This document shows positions 1-8,328 of a stretch of 59,343 nt of DNA, piece by piece. Numbering within the stretch: the stretch's first letter is position 1; the number at the start of each line of letters is the position of its first letter. The DNA lies in NCBI GenBank assembly GCA_964564735.1, contig CAZMCH010000015.1, positions 1 to 59,343 of the forward strand, written 5' to 3'. The notes below the pieces were generated by a model that did no database searches, was not told the origin of the DNA, and saw only the letters and a list, made by a program, of their open reading frames with translations. This DNA comes from CAZMCH01 sp964564735. Its GTDB lineage: Bacteria; Poribacteria; DTPJ01. A program made the translations under genes and the position numbers.

Positions 1-2
1 AA

Positions 3-1028
3 CGTGTGTTAAAAATGCACGCAAATAAAAGAGAAGAAGTTGCTTCTATTGGTGCTGGTGATATAGCTGGCGTTATTGGTCTAAAAAATGTCGGCACTGG
101 TGATACGATATGTATGAAAGATAATCAAATATTGTTGGAATCCATTTTGTTTCCTGAACCTGTAATATTTATGGCAATTGAGCCAAAAACTGCAGATGAT
201 CAGGAAAAAATGACCATAGCACTTTCGAGGTTATCTGATGAGGATCCAACTTTTAGGTTTGGCACAGATAGAGAATCTGGACAGGTCATAATTTCAGGCA
301 TGGGTGAAGTTCATCTTGAAGTTATGGTTGATCGTATGTTCAGAGAATTTGATGTAAAAGCAAATGTTGGGAAACCACAGGTTGCATATAGAGAAAGCAT
401 AAGTCAGTCAGTAATCACAGAACACAAGTTTGTAAAGCAGACAGGTGGTCGTGGACAATATGGCCATGTTGTTTTGAGGCTATATCCATTAGAAAAAGGG
501 AAGGGTTTTGAATTTGTAGATGAAACTAAGGGCGGAGTGATACCATCACAGTATATTTCATCCATAGAGAAAGGCATTAAAGATGCGATGGCAATGGGAC
601 CGCTGGTTGGTTATCCTGTAGTTGACGTCGGAGTTGCTCTCCTTGATGGTTCTTATCATGAGGTAGATTCATCGGAGATGGCGTTTTCAATAGCTGGCTC
701 AATGGCTTTCAGAGACGGATTCAAAAAGGGCGTTCCTGTAATACTGGAACCTATCATGGATGTTGAAATTGATGTTCCAGAAATGTATCTTGGTGATGTG
801 ATCGGTGATTTAAATTCCAGAAGGGCTAAAATAGATCGAATAGAATCCAGAGCTAGCGCTCAGGTAGCGACAGCATACGTTCCATTGGCTGAGATGTTTG
901 GTTATGTAAGCTCTTTGAGGTCACTCACGCAAGGACGTGCAACATACGTCATGGAGTTCTCGCATTATGATGTTGTTCCTGAAAAGATATACAAATCATT
1001 GGTATCGAATTATGGAGGCATCGTATAG
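3..1028 (+). CDS. fusA: Elongation factor G, C-terminal part (5' end outside window)
   Basis: Translocase GTPase that moves tRNA and mRNA on the ribosome. The reading frame is open to the left edge, so the GTPase domain lies outside the window. What is visible is the end of domain II (MHANKREEV, GDIAGVIGLKNV), domain III (EPKTADDQEKM, GMGEVHLEVMVDRM), domain IV (GGRGQYGHV, SYHEVDSSEMAF) and domain V (PIMDVEIDVPEMYLGDVIGD). The sequence is canonical EF-G rather than the spdB/EFG-II type, judged by these conserved blocks. It leads the ribosomal supercluster. tuf, which usually follows, is absent before rpsJ. Confidence 0.97.
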   Translation, partial: RVLKMHANKREEVASIGAGDIAGVIGLKNVGTGDTICMKDNQILLESILFPEPVIFMAIEPKTADDQEKMTIALSRLSDEDPTFRFGTDRESGQVIISGMGEVHLEVMVDRMFREFDVKANVGKPQVAYRESISQSVITEHKFVKQTGGRGQYGHVVLRLYPLEKGKGFEFVDETKGGVIPSQYISSIEKGIKDAMAMGPLVGYPVVDVGVALLDGSYHEVDSSEMAFSIAGSMAFRDGFKKGVPVILEPIMDVEIDVPEMYLGDVIGDLNSRRAKIDRIESRASAQVATAYVPLAEMFGYVSSLRSLTQGRATYVMEFSHYDVVPEKIYKSLVSNYGGIV

Positions 1029-1038
1029 CGAACAGCAG

Positions 1039-1095
1039 ATTCCAAGATTAGAAGATTCAAAGATTAGACAACTGAAAAATTTGGAATCTTGGAAT
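1039..1095. repeat. Intercistronic inverted repeat, fusA-rpsJ
   Basis: Perfect 11-base inverted repeat: attccaagatt at 1039-1049 and aatcttggaat at 1085-1095. The arms are flanked by further degenerate copies of the words gattcaaagatt and ggatctt. It sits in the 101-base gap before rpsJ and has no T-run, so it does not look like a normal terminator. The same words recur at 6579-6670 and 14658-14708. Confidence 0.6.
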
Positions 1096-1129
1096 ATTTG
1101 GATCTTAGGATCTAAATTAGGGGTGTTTG

Positions 1130-1453
1130 ATGAATAATCAAAAAATACGAGTTAGATTAAAGGCTTATGATCATCATTTGCTAGATCAATTTACAACGCA
1201 AATAGTTGATACAGCTAAAAAGAGTGGTGCTTCGGTATCGGGACCAATTCCCCTACCAACTAAAAGAACCATATATACTGTTCTTAGGTCTCCTCATATA
1301 GATAAAAAGTCCCGAGAGCAGTTTGAGATGAGAACACATAAAAGATTAATAGATATCTTAGACCCAACACCAAAGACAGTCGATGCTTTTATGAGGCTTG
1401 ATATGCCAGCGGGCGTGGATGTCGAACTTGAAGTTGAAACGGAACAGCGATGA
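1130..1453 (+). CDS. rpsJ: 30S ribosomal protein S10
   Basis: Small-subunit head protein, also the NusE antitermination partner. 107 residues, near the family norm of 102-105. Conserved blocks are IRVRLKAYDHHLLDQ, GPIPLPTKRTIYTVLRSPH and MRLDMPAGVDVELEV. The start is the ATG at 1130; a TTG one codon upstream is in frame but unnecessary. The stop overlaps the rplC start as ATGA, indicating translational coupling. Confidence 0.97.
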   Translation: MNNQKIRVRLKAYDHHLLDQFTTQIVDTAKKSGASVSGPIPLPTKRTIYTVLRSPHIDKKSREQFEMRTHKRLIDILDPTPKTVDAFMRLDMPAGVDVELEVETEQR

Positions 1454-2088
1454 AAAATAGAAAACTAGGAATTCTTGGAAAAAAAATAGGAATGACTCGT
1501 TTATTTAATGAGAGTGGCGAAGTTGTGCCAGTTACCGTCGTTGAGGCAGGTCCTTGCCCAATAATACAGGTAAAAACAAAAGAAAAAGACGGATATGAGG
1601 CTATCCAAATAGGATATGGACAAAAAAAGGAAAGCAGAACCAATAAACCTGATAGAGGACGGTTTAAGAAAGCTAATGTTCAACCATTAAGAACGTTACA
1701 AGAAATACGAACCGAAGGTTTGGATATATCTGAATTAGATAAACAAATTACTGTTAGCATATTTTCTCCGGGAGAGCTTGTGGATGTTACTGGAACATCA
1801 AAGGGCAAAGGTTTTGCTGGAGTTATGAAAAAACATCACTTTAAGGGTCAAAGTGCAACGCATGGTTCTGAAAGACATAGAGTTTCTGGCTCGGTTGGTG
1901 CAAGTTCATATCCATCTAGAGTAATGAAGGGACTTAGGATGTCTGGAAGAATGGGCGGTGTAAAGGTTACCGTTCAGAATTTGACTGTTTTTAATGTTGA
2001 TCCAAACAGAAATCTTTTATTAATCAGAGGCTCTATTCCTGGACCAAATAATGGTGTTGTAATGATAAAAAAGGCAATTAAAGCATAG
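1450..2088 (+). CDS. rplC: 50S ribosomal protein L3
   Basis: Core large-subunit protein near the peptidyl transferase centre. 212 residues, typical bacterial length. It opens with LGILGKKIGMTRLF and carries the conserved central block HGSERHRVSGSVGASSYPSR followed by MKGLRMSGRMGG. Its ATG overlaps the rpsJ stop (ATGA), so it is translationally coupled. A 79-base gap separates it from rplD. Confidence 0.97.
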   Translation: MKNRKLGILGKKIGMTRLFNESGEVVPVTVVEAGPCPIIQVKTKEKDGYEAIQIGYGQKKESRTNKPDRGRFKKANVQPLRTLQEIRTEGLDISELDKQITVSIFSPGELVDVTGTSKGKGFAGVMKKHHFKGQSATHGSERHRVSGSVGASSYPSRVMKGLRMSGRMGGVKVTVQNLTVFNVDPNRNLLLIRGSIPGPNNGVVMIKKAIKA

Positions 2089-2167
2089 ACTATTGTTTTT
2101 TTATCGGAATCAAGATATTTAGAGACTTTGAATTTCTCTGTTTTGTATCTTTGAGAGGAAAATAGAT

Positions 2168-2800
2168 ATGGCATTCATGAACGTATATAACCAAAGCGGA
2201 GAGAGTGTTGGACAAGTAGAGCTTATGTCTGATATTCTTGAAACCGCCATTAATACAGACGCAATCCATCAAGTAGTAGTTATGCAACTTGCTAATAAGA
2301 GAGTTGGAACAGCGTCCACAAAGAATAGGTCAGAAGTGCGTGGAAGCGGGAAAAAGATGTTCAGGCAGAAAGGAACAGGCTTTGCTCGTGCAGGTGAAAA
2401 ACGTTCTCCTGTAAGGATAGGTGGAGGCGTTGCATTTGGTCCAAAGCCAAGAGACTATGGGTATAAAGTTCCAAAGAAAGTAAGACGTTTAGCAATTAAA
2501 TCAGCTTTGGCAGACAAATTTCAAAATGATAATGTTTTGGTTATTGATTCGATTGATTTTGTGTCTCCAAAAACAAAGCGGATGGTAAATATATTAGATA
2601 AGCTGGATATTAAAAGCGATTTAAAAACGTTGATCGTTTTGGATGAGAAGAATGAGAATATTTTATATTCTGCTAGAAATATACCAAGATTAAACGTTTG
2701 TCTCTGGAACACAATTAATACTTATGACATCCTTTGGCATGATAAACTTATTATTACACAAAAAGCATTGGGTAATATTGAAGAAACATTCTGCAACTGA
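2168..2800 (+). CDS. rplD: 50S ribosomal protein L4
   Basis: Large-subunit protein lining the exit tunnel; in several bacteria it also autoregulates the S10 operon. 210 residues. The tunnel-loop block is present (GSGKKMFRQKGTGFARAGEK, GGGVAFGPKPRDYGYKVPKK). The ATG at 2168 follows a GAGAGGAAAAT-type Shine-Dalgarno. The gap to rplW is only 17 bases. Confidence 0.96.
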   Translation: MAFMNVYNQSGESVGQVELMSDILETAINTDAIHQVVVMQLANKRVGTASTKNRSEVRGSGKKMFRQKGTGFARAGEKRSPVRIGGGVAFGPKPRDYGYKVPKKVRRLAIKSALADKFQNDNVLVIDSIDFVSPKTKRMVNILDKLDIKSDLKTLIVLDEKNENILYSARNIPRLNVCLWNTINTYDILWHDKLIITQKALGNIEETFCN

Positions 2801-2817
2801 TATTGAGGAGAACTCTT

Positions 2818-3114
2818 GTGAAAGATCCATATGAAATAATAATTCAGCCTTTACTTACAGAAAGAAGCACCGATCTTCGTGAGGATCAAGGCAAGTATTC
2901 GTTTTCTGTTGATAAGAAAGCAAATAAGATTGAGATTAAACATGCTATTGAGGCGATCTTCCCAGGCGTTAGAGTTATCCATGTTAATACAATGACTATG
3001 CGTGGTAAGCCAATGCGTGCAAGAGGACGACAAAAGAATTATCGTCCAGATTGGAAAAAGGCGATCGTTTCCTTAAGACCTGAGGATAAAATAGAAATCT
3101 ATGAAGGAATATAG
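2818..3114 (+). CDS. rplW: 50S ribosomal protein L23
   Basis: Exit-tunnel rim protein that docks trigger factor and SRP. 98 residues from a GTG start at 2818, chosen because GAGGAG (2805-2810) sits seven bases upstream and the product begins VKDPYEIIIQPLLTERS, the usual L23 opening. An in-frame TTG at 2803 would add five residues and lacks this spacing. The C-terminal block RPDWKKAIVSLRPEDKIEIY is typical. Confidence 0.95.
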   Translation: MKDPYEIIIQPLLTERSTDLREDQGKYSFSVDKKANKIEIKHAIEAIFPGVRVIHVNTMTMRGKPMRARGRQKNYRPDWKKAIVSLRPEDKIEIYEGI

Positions 3115-3147
3115 GTTTATAAGACGATGGAATGATAGAGCAATAGG

Positions 3148-3212
3148 GCTATAAAAGTTTTTGTTGAAATTTATTATGGTTTTATTATCTTATATTTTCT
3201 AGTCTTTATAGC
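3148..3212. repeat. Intercistronic hairpin, rplW-rplB
   Basis: Perfect 8-base inverted repeat: gctataaa at 3148-3155 and tttatagc at 3205-3212, in the 116-base gap. It ends seven bases before the GGAG of the rplB ribosome binding site. Confidence 0.45.
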
Positions 3213-3230
3213 TACTAATGGAGTAAAATC

Positions 3231-4064
3231 ATGGCTGTTAAGACATATTCCCCTATAACACCCGGAAGACGTTTCATGACATCTGCCGATTTTTCAGAGT
3301 TATCGAAAGTAGCTCCTGATGAATCGCTTTTAAAACCATTGAAAAAGACGGGTGGACGAAACAATAAAGGTAGGCTAACCGCTAGGCACAAAGGCGGAGG
3401 ACATAAAAAGCAATATCGCATAATAGACTTTAAGCGTGATAAATATGATATTCCAGCAAAGGTAAAAACAATTGAGTATGATCCAAATAGAACTGTCAGG
3501 ATTGCTTTATTGCAATATTCAGATGGAGAGAAACGTTATATAATTGCGCCTTTAGGATTAAAAGTAGATGATGAGCTATCATCTGGTCCTAATTCAGAAG
3601 TTAAGACAGGAAATGCTTTACCTTTGGCTAATATTCCGACAGGTATCCCAATACATAACATTGAACTATCACCGGGTAAGGGTGGGCAAATAGTAAGAAG
3701 TGCTGGTTGTTCAGCAGTTATTATTGCAAAAGAAGATAAATATGCCCGTCTTAGACTTCCTTCGGGGGAAATCAGGCTTGTACTGATCAATTGTTATGCA
3801 ACCATTGGTCAGCTTGGCAATATAGAACACGATGCAATATCGATAGGAAAGGCTGGACGTTCCAGATGGATGGGACGCAGGCCAAAGGTTCGTGGTGTTG
3901 CAATGAACCCGATAGACCATCCGCTTGGTGGTGGCGAAGGCAAGAGTTCTGGTGGCAGACATCCTGTTAGTCCATGGGGAATGCCAACTAAGGGATATAA
4001 GACAAGAAAGCCCAAGAAGCCTTCTGGCAAATATATTGTGTCAAGGCGCAAGCAACAATTATAG
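3231..4064 (+). CDS. rplB: 50S ribosomal protein L2
   Basis: Primary 23S rRNA-binding protein required for subunit joining and peptidyl transfer. 277 residues, usual length. N-terminal block GGRNNKGRLTARHKGGGHKK; C-terminal block NPIDHPLGGGEGKSSGGRHP then SPWGMPTKGYKTRKPKKPSG, which includes the conserved His of the HPLGGGEG motif. ATG at 3231 with a GGAG 8-11 bases upstream. Confidence 0.98.
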   Translation: MAVKTYSPITPGRRFMTSADFSELSKVAPDESLLKPLKKTGGRNNKGRLTARHKGGGHKKQYRIIDFKRDKYDIPAKVKTIEYDPNRTVRIALLQYSDGEKRYIIAPLGLKVDDELSSGPNSEVKTGNALPLANIPTGIPIHNIELSPGKGGQIVRSAGCSAVIIAKEDKYARLRLPSGEIRLVLINCYATIGQLGNIEHDAISIGKAGRSRWMGRRPKVRGVAMNPIDHPLGGGEGKSSGGRHPVSPWGMPTKGYKTRKPKKPSGKYIVSRRKQQL

Positions 4065-4073
4065 TATTTATGG

Positions 4074-4114
4074 ATGAAGATTTGGAGATTAGATAATCAA
4101 TCAATAATCTTCAT
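4074..4114. repeat. Intercistronic hairpin, rplB-rpsS
   Basis: Perfect 9-base inverted repeat: atgaagatt at 4074-4082 and aatcttcat at 4106-4114, with a 23-base loop. It lies about nine bases before the GAGGAG of rpsS and has no T-run after it. It shares the aagatt/aatctt words with other gaps in this cluster. Confidence 0.5.
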
Positions 4115-4134
4115 TGAATTCATGAGGAGATGTT

Positions 4135-4407
4135 ATGGCTAGGTCGCTCAAAAAGGGTCCTTATATTGACGAAAAATTGCTGGCAAAAATTGTTGCAATG
4201 AATAAAGCGGGAGAGAAAAAGGTTGTTAGAACATGGTCTCGCAGGTCAACAATAACGCCGGAATTAGTCGGACATACTCTTGCCATTCATAATGGAAAGA
4301 AATTCCTCTTGGTTTATATATCAGAAAATATGGTAGGTCATAAACTTGGAGAGTTTGCCCCAACAAGAACCTTCCGTTCTCATGGTGGAAAAGCTGGGGG
4401 AAATTAA
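4135..4407 (+). CDS. rpsS: 30S ribosomal protein S19
   Basis: Small-subunit head protein that works with S13 at the A site. 90 residues. Opens MARSLKKGPYIDEKLL and contains SRRSTITPELVGHTLAIHNG and GHKLGEFAPTRTFRSHG, all canonical. ATG at 4135 follows GAGGAG. Its stop lies 40 bases before the rplV start. Confidence 0.97.
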   Translation: MARSLKKGPYIDEKLLAKIVAMNKAGEKKVVRTWSRRSTITPELVGHTLAIHNGKKFLLVYISENMVGHKLGEFAPTRTFRSHGGKAGGN

Positions 4408-4447
4408 TAATCAGTGGCAGGAAGCCATTGAAGAGGAGGCTTATATT

Positions 4448-4789
4448 ATGCAGGCGAGAGCTGTTGCTCGATATGTTCCATTGGCAGCAAGAAAGGCAAA
4501 TATAGTTGCTGCACTCGTTAGGAACAAAAAGGTAGAAAACGCACTAGAGGTATTGAAATTTACAAACAAAGCTGGAGCTACTTTCATAGAAAAGCTCATG
4601 AGGTCTGCTCTTGCAAACGCAAACCAGATGCCCGATATTAATATTGATAATTTATATGTAAAAGAGATCCATGTTGGTAATGGACCGATTCGCTATTGGG
4701 CAAGATATAGAGGTCGTTTGCATGTAAACAGAATAAGAAGAAGACGTTGTCATATTAAAATTATACTCGATGATGGTGGTGCGGATTGA
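4448..4789 (+). CDS. rplV: 50S ribosomal protein L22
   Basis: Exit-tunnel protein; its beta-hairpin is a site of macrolide resistance mutations. 113 residues from the ATG at 4448, chosen because GAGGAGG (4433-4439) precedes it and the product begins QARAVARYVPLAARKANIVA, as L22 does. A longer in-frame reading from 4346 would overlap rpsS and adds no family sequence. C-terminal block VNRIRRRRCHIKIIL. Confidence 0.96.
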   Translation: MQARAVARYVPLAARKANIVAALVRNKKVENALEVLKFTNKAGATFIEKLMRSALANANQMPDINIDNLYVKEIHVGNGPIRYWARYRGRLHVNRIRRRRCHIKIILDDGGAD

Positions 4790-4797
4790 GTTATAGG

Positions 4798-4882
4798 TTT
4801 TTAGTTTTGAGTTATTAGTTTTTGGTTTTCCATAAACTGCTAATCATACTAAGAACTAAAAACTGAAGACTAAAAGCTAATA
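4798..4882. repeat. Long imperfect intercistronic hairpin, rplV-rpsC
   Basis: The 107-base gap is built from two complementary arms of the words ttagttttt and aactaaaaa (for example tttttagtt at 4798-4806 pairs exactly with aactaaaaa at 4854-4862). The right arm ends at 4882, three bases before the AGGAGG of rpsC. Low-complexity words of the ttagttattagttttt type occur in intergenic DNA of other bacteria, as I recall. Confidence 0.55.
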
Positions 4883-4896
4883 TTAGGAGGTAATAC

Positions 4897-5613
4897 TTGG
4901 GACAAAAAACTCATCCAAAAGGATTTAGATTGGGAATAGTGACTGATTGGGATTCAAAATGGTTTGCGGAGAAAGAATATTCTCAATTTCTTCATGAAGA
5001 TTTGAAAATTCAAAGCTTTGTTAAAGAAAAACTAATGCGGGCAGGAATTTCAAAGGTTGAGATTCAGCGATTTCCTGACAAAAGGATAGTAAATATTTAT
5101 ACAGCCAGACCGGGTATTGTAATTGGCAGAAGAGGCGGAGAAGTTGATAAGCTTAGACAGGATTTGGAGAAATCCATAGGTCATGAAGTTCGCCTTGATA
5201 TAAAAGAGGTCAAAAGACCAGAAATTGATGCCCAGTTAGTTGCAGAAGGTATCGCAATACAGTTAGAGAAAAGAATACATCTGAAAAAATCAATGAAGAA
5301 AGCAGTTTCTTCGGCTATGTATTATGGTGCAGAGGGTATAAAAGTTAAATGTGGAGGAAGAATTGGTGGAGCCGAAATGGCACGCACAGAAAGTGAAAAA
5401 GAAGGCAGAATTCCTCTTCACACATTAAGAGCAGATATAGATTATGGTTTTGCAGAAGCCCAAACAGTAGCAGGTAAAATTGGTGTTAAGGTTTGGATAT
5501 TCAAAGGTGAGAAGCTGTCAAGACCTGATGAACTTAAAACCACTCGCCCGGAAAGACCTGAGCGTGCTTCTCGTCCAGAACCTCGTGATAGAAATTATGA
5601 AGCTAGGACATAA
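4897..5613 (+). CDS. rpsC: 30S ribosomal protein S3
   Basis: mRNA-entry protein of the small subunit. 238 residues. Begins GQKTHPKGFRLGI from a TTG at 4897, supported by AGGAGG at 4885-4890. Contains the KH-domain GRRG loop (GIVIGRRGGEVDKLRQDL) and the C-terminal S3 domain (GRIGGAEMARTE). An Arg/Pro/Glu-rich tail of about 30 residues extends past the conserved core; such tails vary among bacteria. Confidence 0.96.
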   Translation: MGQKTHPKGFRLGIVTDWDSKWFAEKEYSQFLHEDLKIQSFVKEKLMRAGISKVEIQRFPDKRIVNIYTARPGIVIGRRGGEVDKLRQDLEKSIGHEVRLDIKEVKRPEIDAQLVAEGIAIQLEKRIHLKKSMKKAVSSAMYYGAEGIKVKCGGRIGGAEMARTESEKEGRIPLHTLRADIDYGFAEAQTVAGKIGVKVWIFKGEKLSRPDELKTTRPERPERASRPEPRDRNYEART

Positions 5614-5654
5614 ATATTTGAGGTTTTATATAAGACTCGTTGGGGGATAGTTTC

Positions 5655-6068
5655 ATGTTAATGCCAAGAAGAGTAAAACATCGTAAAGAACATCGCGGTA
5701 ACAGAAAAGGAACCGCTTATAAGGGCAGTAAAATAAGATTTGGAGAATATGGTCTACAAGCGCTTGAGCCTTCATGGATTTCAAATAAACAAATTGAGGC
5801 TGGTCGTATAGCAATAACAAGGTATGTCAAAAGAGGCGGAAAAATATGGATAACAGTTTTTCCAAGTAAGCCAGTTACATCTAAGCCAGCAGAAACCAGA
5901 ATGGGAAAAGGCAAAGGTAATCCAAGTGGTTGGGTTGCTGTTGTAAAACCGGGTAGAGTCCTTTATGAAATCGCCGGAGTAACAGAAGATATTGCTCGTG
6001 AAGCCATGAGGCTTGCTTCGCATAAATTGCCGATCAAGTGTAAATTTGTAGCTAGAGAAGGTGTATAG
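5655..6068 (+). CDS. rplP: 50S ribosomal protein L16
   Basis: Large-subunit protein at the A-site tRNA elbow. 137 residues from the ATG at 5655, giving the usual MLMPRRVKHRKEHRG opening; a TTG at 5640 would add five residues absent from the family. Conserved blocks include GEYGLQALEPSWI and MGKGKGNPSGWVAVVKPG. Two bases separate it from rpmC. Confidence 0.96.
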   Translation: MLMPRRVKHRKEHRGNRKGTAYKGSKIRFGEYGLQALEPSWISNKQIEAGRIAITRYVKRGGKIWITVFPSKPVTSKPAETRMGKGKGNPSGWVAVVKPGRVLYEIAGVTEDIAREAMRLASHKLPIKCKFVAREGV

Positions 6069-6070
6069 TT

Positions 6071-6271
6071 ATGAGAAAGAGTGAAATGAGACAACTAGCT
6101 GTTGATGACTTACGACAGAGGGTTGTTGATTCAAAAGATGAACTTTTTAGATTAAAGTTTCAGCTAAATTCAGGGCAACTCCAAAATTATAGGAGAATCC
6201 GTGAGATAAAACGAGAGATAGCCCAGATCAAAACAATTATTAAGGAAAAAGAGCTTGGGGGATCAGTATAG
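6071..6271 (+). CDS. rpmC: 50S ribosomal protein L29
   Basis: Small helical protein beside L23 at the tunnel exit. 66 residues, typical. Shows the L29 helix-hairpin pattern with LFRLKFQLNSGQL then RRIREIKREIAQIKTI. It begins three bases after the rplP stop and uses SD-like sequence inside rplP (AGAAGGTG). Confidence 0.94.
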   Translation: MRKSEMRQLAVDDLRQRVVDSKDELFRLKFQLNSGQLQNYRRIREIKREIAQIKTIIKEKELGGSV

Positions 6272-6319
6272 AATATATCTGATCCATTTTGCAGATAAGC
6301 AATATGGGATAAAAAATCT

Positions 6320-6580
6320 ATGAGTATTTCAGCAAATCGCAAAACTCGTGTGGGAATTGTAGTAAACAATAAAATGGATAAGACTGCAACCGTTCTTCTT
6401 GAACGTTTTGTTGAGCATCCACTTTATCGCAAAGTAATTAAAAGAAGAATGAAAGTCCTTGCTCATGACGAGAGTAATAACTGTCGTGTTGGAGACAAAG
6501 TAAGAATATATGAGACTCGACCTCTGAGTAAGAGAAAAAGATGGAAGATAGACGAAATCATAGAGAGATCAGAAGGTTAA
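6320..6580 (+). CDS. rpsQ: 30S ribosomal protein S17
   Basis: Early-assembly 16S rRNA-binding protein. 86 residues. Contains TRVGIVVNNKMDKTATVLLE, HPLYRKVIKRRMKVLAHDE and CRVGDKVRIYETRPLSKRKR, the standard OB-fold blocks. ATG at 6320; no strong Shine-Dalgarno is visible immediately upstream. Confidence 0.96.
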   Translation: MSISANRKTRVGIVVNNKMDKTATVLLERFVEHPLYRKVIKRRMKVLAHDESNNCRVGDKVRIYETRPLSKRKRWKIDEIIERSEG

Positions 6581-6670
6581 AAGATTAGAAGGTTCTGCGA
6601 TAAATACTTAAATCCAAAAAATTTAATCTTGGAATCTTAAAATATTAGAATCTTTGAATCTTAAAATCTT
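6579..6670. repeat. Degenerate aatctt-word repeat with hairpin, rpsQ-rplN
   Basis: The 114-base gap has repeated words (aatcttggaatctt, agaatctttgaatctt, aaaatctt). The arm aagatta (6581-6587) pairs with taatctt (6624-6630). These words are also found before rpsJ and rpsK, indicating a common origin or a shared generating process. TGGAGG of rplN follows at 6682. Confidence 0.5.
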
Positions 6671-6694
6671 AAAGACCCTCATGGAGGATAAACC

Positions 6695-7060
6695 GTGATC
6701 CGTGTAGAGACTATTCTTAATGTTGCGGATAATTCTGGAGCCAGAAAGATCGGCTGTATCAAAGTTCTTGGAGGCTCACATAGAAGATACGCAAGAATTG
6801 GCGATATTATAATCGCATCCGTAAAAGAAGCAAACCCAAGAGGCACAGTAAAAAAAGGTGAGGTTGTAAGAGCTGTCGTTGTTCGGACAGCCAAAGAATT
6901 AGGACGCCCTGATGGCTCTTATATCAAATTTGATAAAAACGCGGCAGTCATAATCGACGAAGACAATCAGCCTCGTGGAACCCGTATATTCGGACCCGTT
7001 GCAAGAGAGCTAAGAAAGAATTTTACAAGAATTGTATCTTTGGCACCAGAAGTGATCTAA
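6695..7060 (+). CDS. rplN: 50S ribosomal protein L14
   Basis: Intersubunit-bridge protein. 121 residues. GTG start at 6695, eight bases after TGGAGG, gives the normal opening IRVETILNVADNSGARKIGC. C-terminal block GTRIFGPVARELR is canonical. Alternative start codons do not fit the family. Confidence 0.97.
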   Translation: MIRVETILNVADNSGARKIGCIKVLGGSHRRYARIGDIIIASVKEANPRGTVKKGEVVRAVVVRTAKELGRPDGSYIKFDKNAAVIIDEDNQPRGTRIFGPVARELRKNFTRIVSLAPEVI

Positions 7061-7106
7061 TCGATCATCTCTGATATAAAAAAACAACAGGTCATGGAGG
7101 CAAAAA

Positions 7107-7436
7107 TTGAATAAAAATATTCATATAAAAAAGGACGACCGCGTGGTAGTGATAAGCGGTAAAGATAGGGGAAAAATTGGTAAAGTTTTGGCTGTTTTTC
7201 CGAAAGAAAATAGGGTCTTGGTTGAAAGAGTGAACCTCTCAACACATCATGAAAAAAGACGAGGATATAATCAACAGGGCGGTATTATCGAAAGAGAATC
7301 TGCAGTAAATATGTCAAATGTCATGTTGATCTGCCCTAGATGTAATCGTCAGGTTCGAACAAAAAGAAAACAATTGGAGACCGGTTTTAGAGTAAGAGTA
7401 TGTGCAAAATGCCACGAAGTTGCCGAGAGAGAGTAA
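7107..7436 (+). CDS. rplX: 50S ribosomal protein L24
   Basis: Assembly-initiating protein with an N-terminal KOW motif (RVVVISGKDRGKIGKVLAV, residues 12-30). 109 residues from a TTG at 7107, with GGAGG at 7096-7100. Two CxxC pairs (C76/C79 and C99/C102) suggest a zinc ribbon, as in many but not all bacterial L24 proteins. Confidence 0.95.
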   Translation: MNKNIHIKKDDRVVVISGKDRGKIGKVLAVFPKENRVLVERVNLSTHHEKRRGYNQQGGIIERESAVNMSNVMLICPRCNRQVRTKRKQLETGFRVRVCAKCHEVAERE

Positions 7437-7449
7437 TTGGAGATAAATT

Positions 7450-7992
7450 ATGAGTCCGTATGCTGAATATTATCGTGATGAAGTCATTCCAGCCTTATTT
7501 CGCAGATTTAATTATAAGAATATGATGGAAGTCCCAAAGCTAAAAAAAATCTGTGTAAATATGGGTGTTGGGAAGGCAATCCAGAACGCAAAGCTCTTGG
7601 AAAATTCCGTTGCGGAAATGTCTTTGATAACTGGACAACATGCCACTATCACAAAATCAAAAAAGTCTATCGCTTCATTTAAGGTAAGAGAGGGCATGTC
7701 TATTGGTTGCCGAGTTACCTTGCGAGGTGATAGGATGTATGAGTTCTTTAATCGTTTGGTGAATATTTCTCTACCAAGAATTAGAGATTTTCGAGGTGTT
7801 TCTAGCAGATCATTTGATGGTCATGGAAACTATACACTTGGTTTAGAAGAACAGGTCATTTTCCCTGAGATAGAATATGACAAGATCAGCGAAGTTAGGG
7901 GCATGGATATTACTATAGTAACATCTGCTAATACAGATGAGGAAGCCAGAGAATTATTGCAATTGATGGGAATGCCTTTTAGGCAGACATAA
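7450..7992 (+). CDS. rplE: 50S ribosomal protein L5
   Basis: 5S rRNA-binding protein of the central protuberance. 180 residues, typical. Contains KICVNMGVGKAIQNAK, GCRVTLRGDRMYEFFNRLVN, SLPRIRDFRGVSSRSFDGHG and DITIVTSANTDEEARELL. ATG at 7450 is 13 bases after rplX, with TGGAG upstream. Confidence 0.97.
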   Translation: MSPYAEYYRDEVIPALFRRFNYKNMMEVPKLKKICVNMGVGKAIQNAKLLENSVAEMSLITGQHATITKSKKSIASFKVREGMSIGCRVTLRGDRMYEFFNRLVNISLPRIRDFRGVSSRSFDGHGNYTLGLEEQVIFPEIEYDKISEVRGMDITIVTSANTDEEARELLQLMGMPFRQT

Positions 7993-8011
7993 TTTGTGAT
8001 TGAAGATTTCA

Positions 8012-8047
8012 GATTTAAGATTAATGATATTAAACTTTTCTTAAATC
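8012..8047. repeat. Intercistronic hairpin, rplE-rpsN
   Basis: Perfect 8-base inverted repeat gatttaag (8012-8019) and cttaaatc (8040-8047) in the 80-base gap. The flanks add further partial pairing (gattga-type word on the left, atcaatt on the right). The rpsN ribosome binding site (GAGGGTGG) follows. Confidence 0.45.
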
Positions 8048-8072
8048 CATAATCAATTGAGAGGGTGGTATC

Positions 8073-8258
8073 TTGTCAACAACAGCATTAAAAGTGAAGG
8101 CTACAAGAAAGCCTAAGTTTAAGGTTCAAAAACATAATAGATGTCCGATATGCGGACGTCCAAGAGGATACATGCGTAAGTTCAATATGTGCAGGATATG
8201 TTTTAGACTTCTTGCCCGATCTGGAAAAGTTCCTGGGGTTAAGAAGGCTAGCTGGTAG
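8073..8258 (+). CDS. rpsN: 30S ribosomal protein S14, zinc-binding short form
   Basis: 61-residue S14 of the C+ (type Z) class. Cysteines C24, C27, C40 and C43 (RCPICGRPRG and MCRICFRLLARSG) form the zinc site. The start is a TTG at 8073 behind GAGGGTGG. The sequence ends GKVPGVKKASW, the family signature. Confidence 0.96.
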   Translation: MSTTALKVKATRKPKFKVQKHNRCPICGRPRGYMRKFNMCRICFRLLARSGKVPGVKKASW

Positions 8259-8263
8259 TTTTG

Positions 8264-8302
8264 TTGCTAGATACTTGATACAGATTAAATCAGTATCAGC
8301 AA
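8264..8302. repeat. Intercistronic hairpin, rpsN-rpsH
   Basis: Stem of ttgct (8264-8268) with agcaa (8298-8302), continued by gatact (8270-8275) with agtatc (8292-8297); one bulged A at 8269. It fills most of the 70-base gap, and TGGAGG of rpsH follows at 8314. Confidence 0.5.
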
Positions 8303-8328
8303 CCAATGAGTTATGGAGGCTTAATTAC

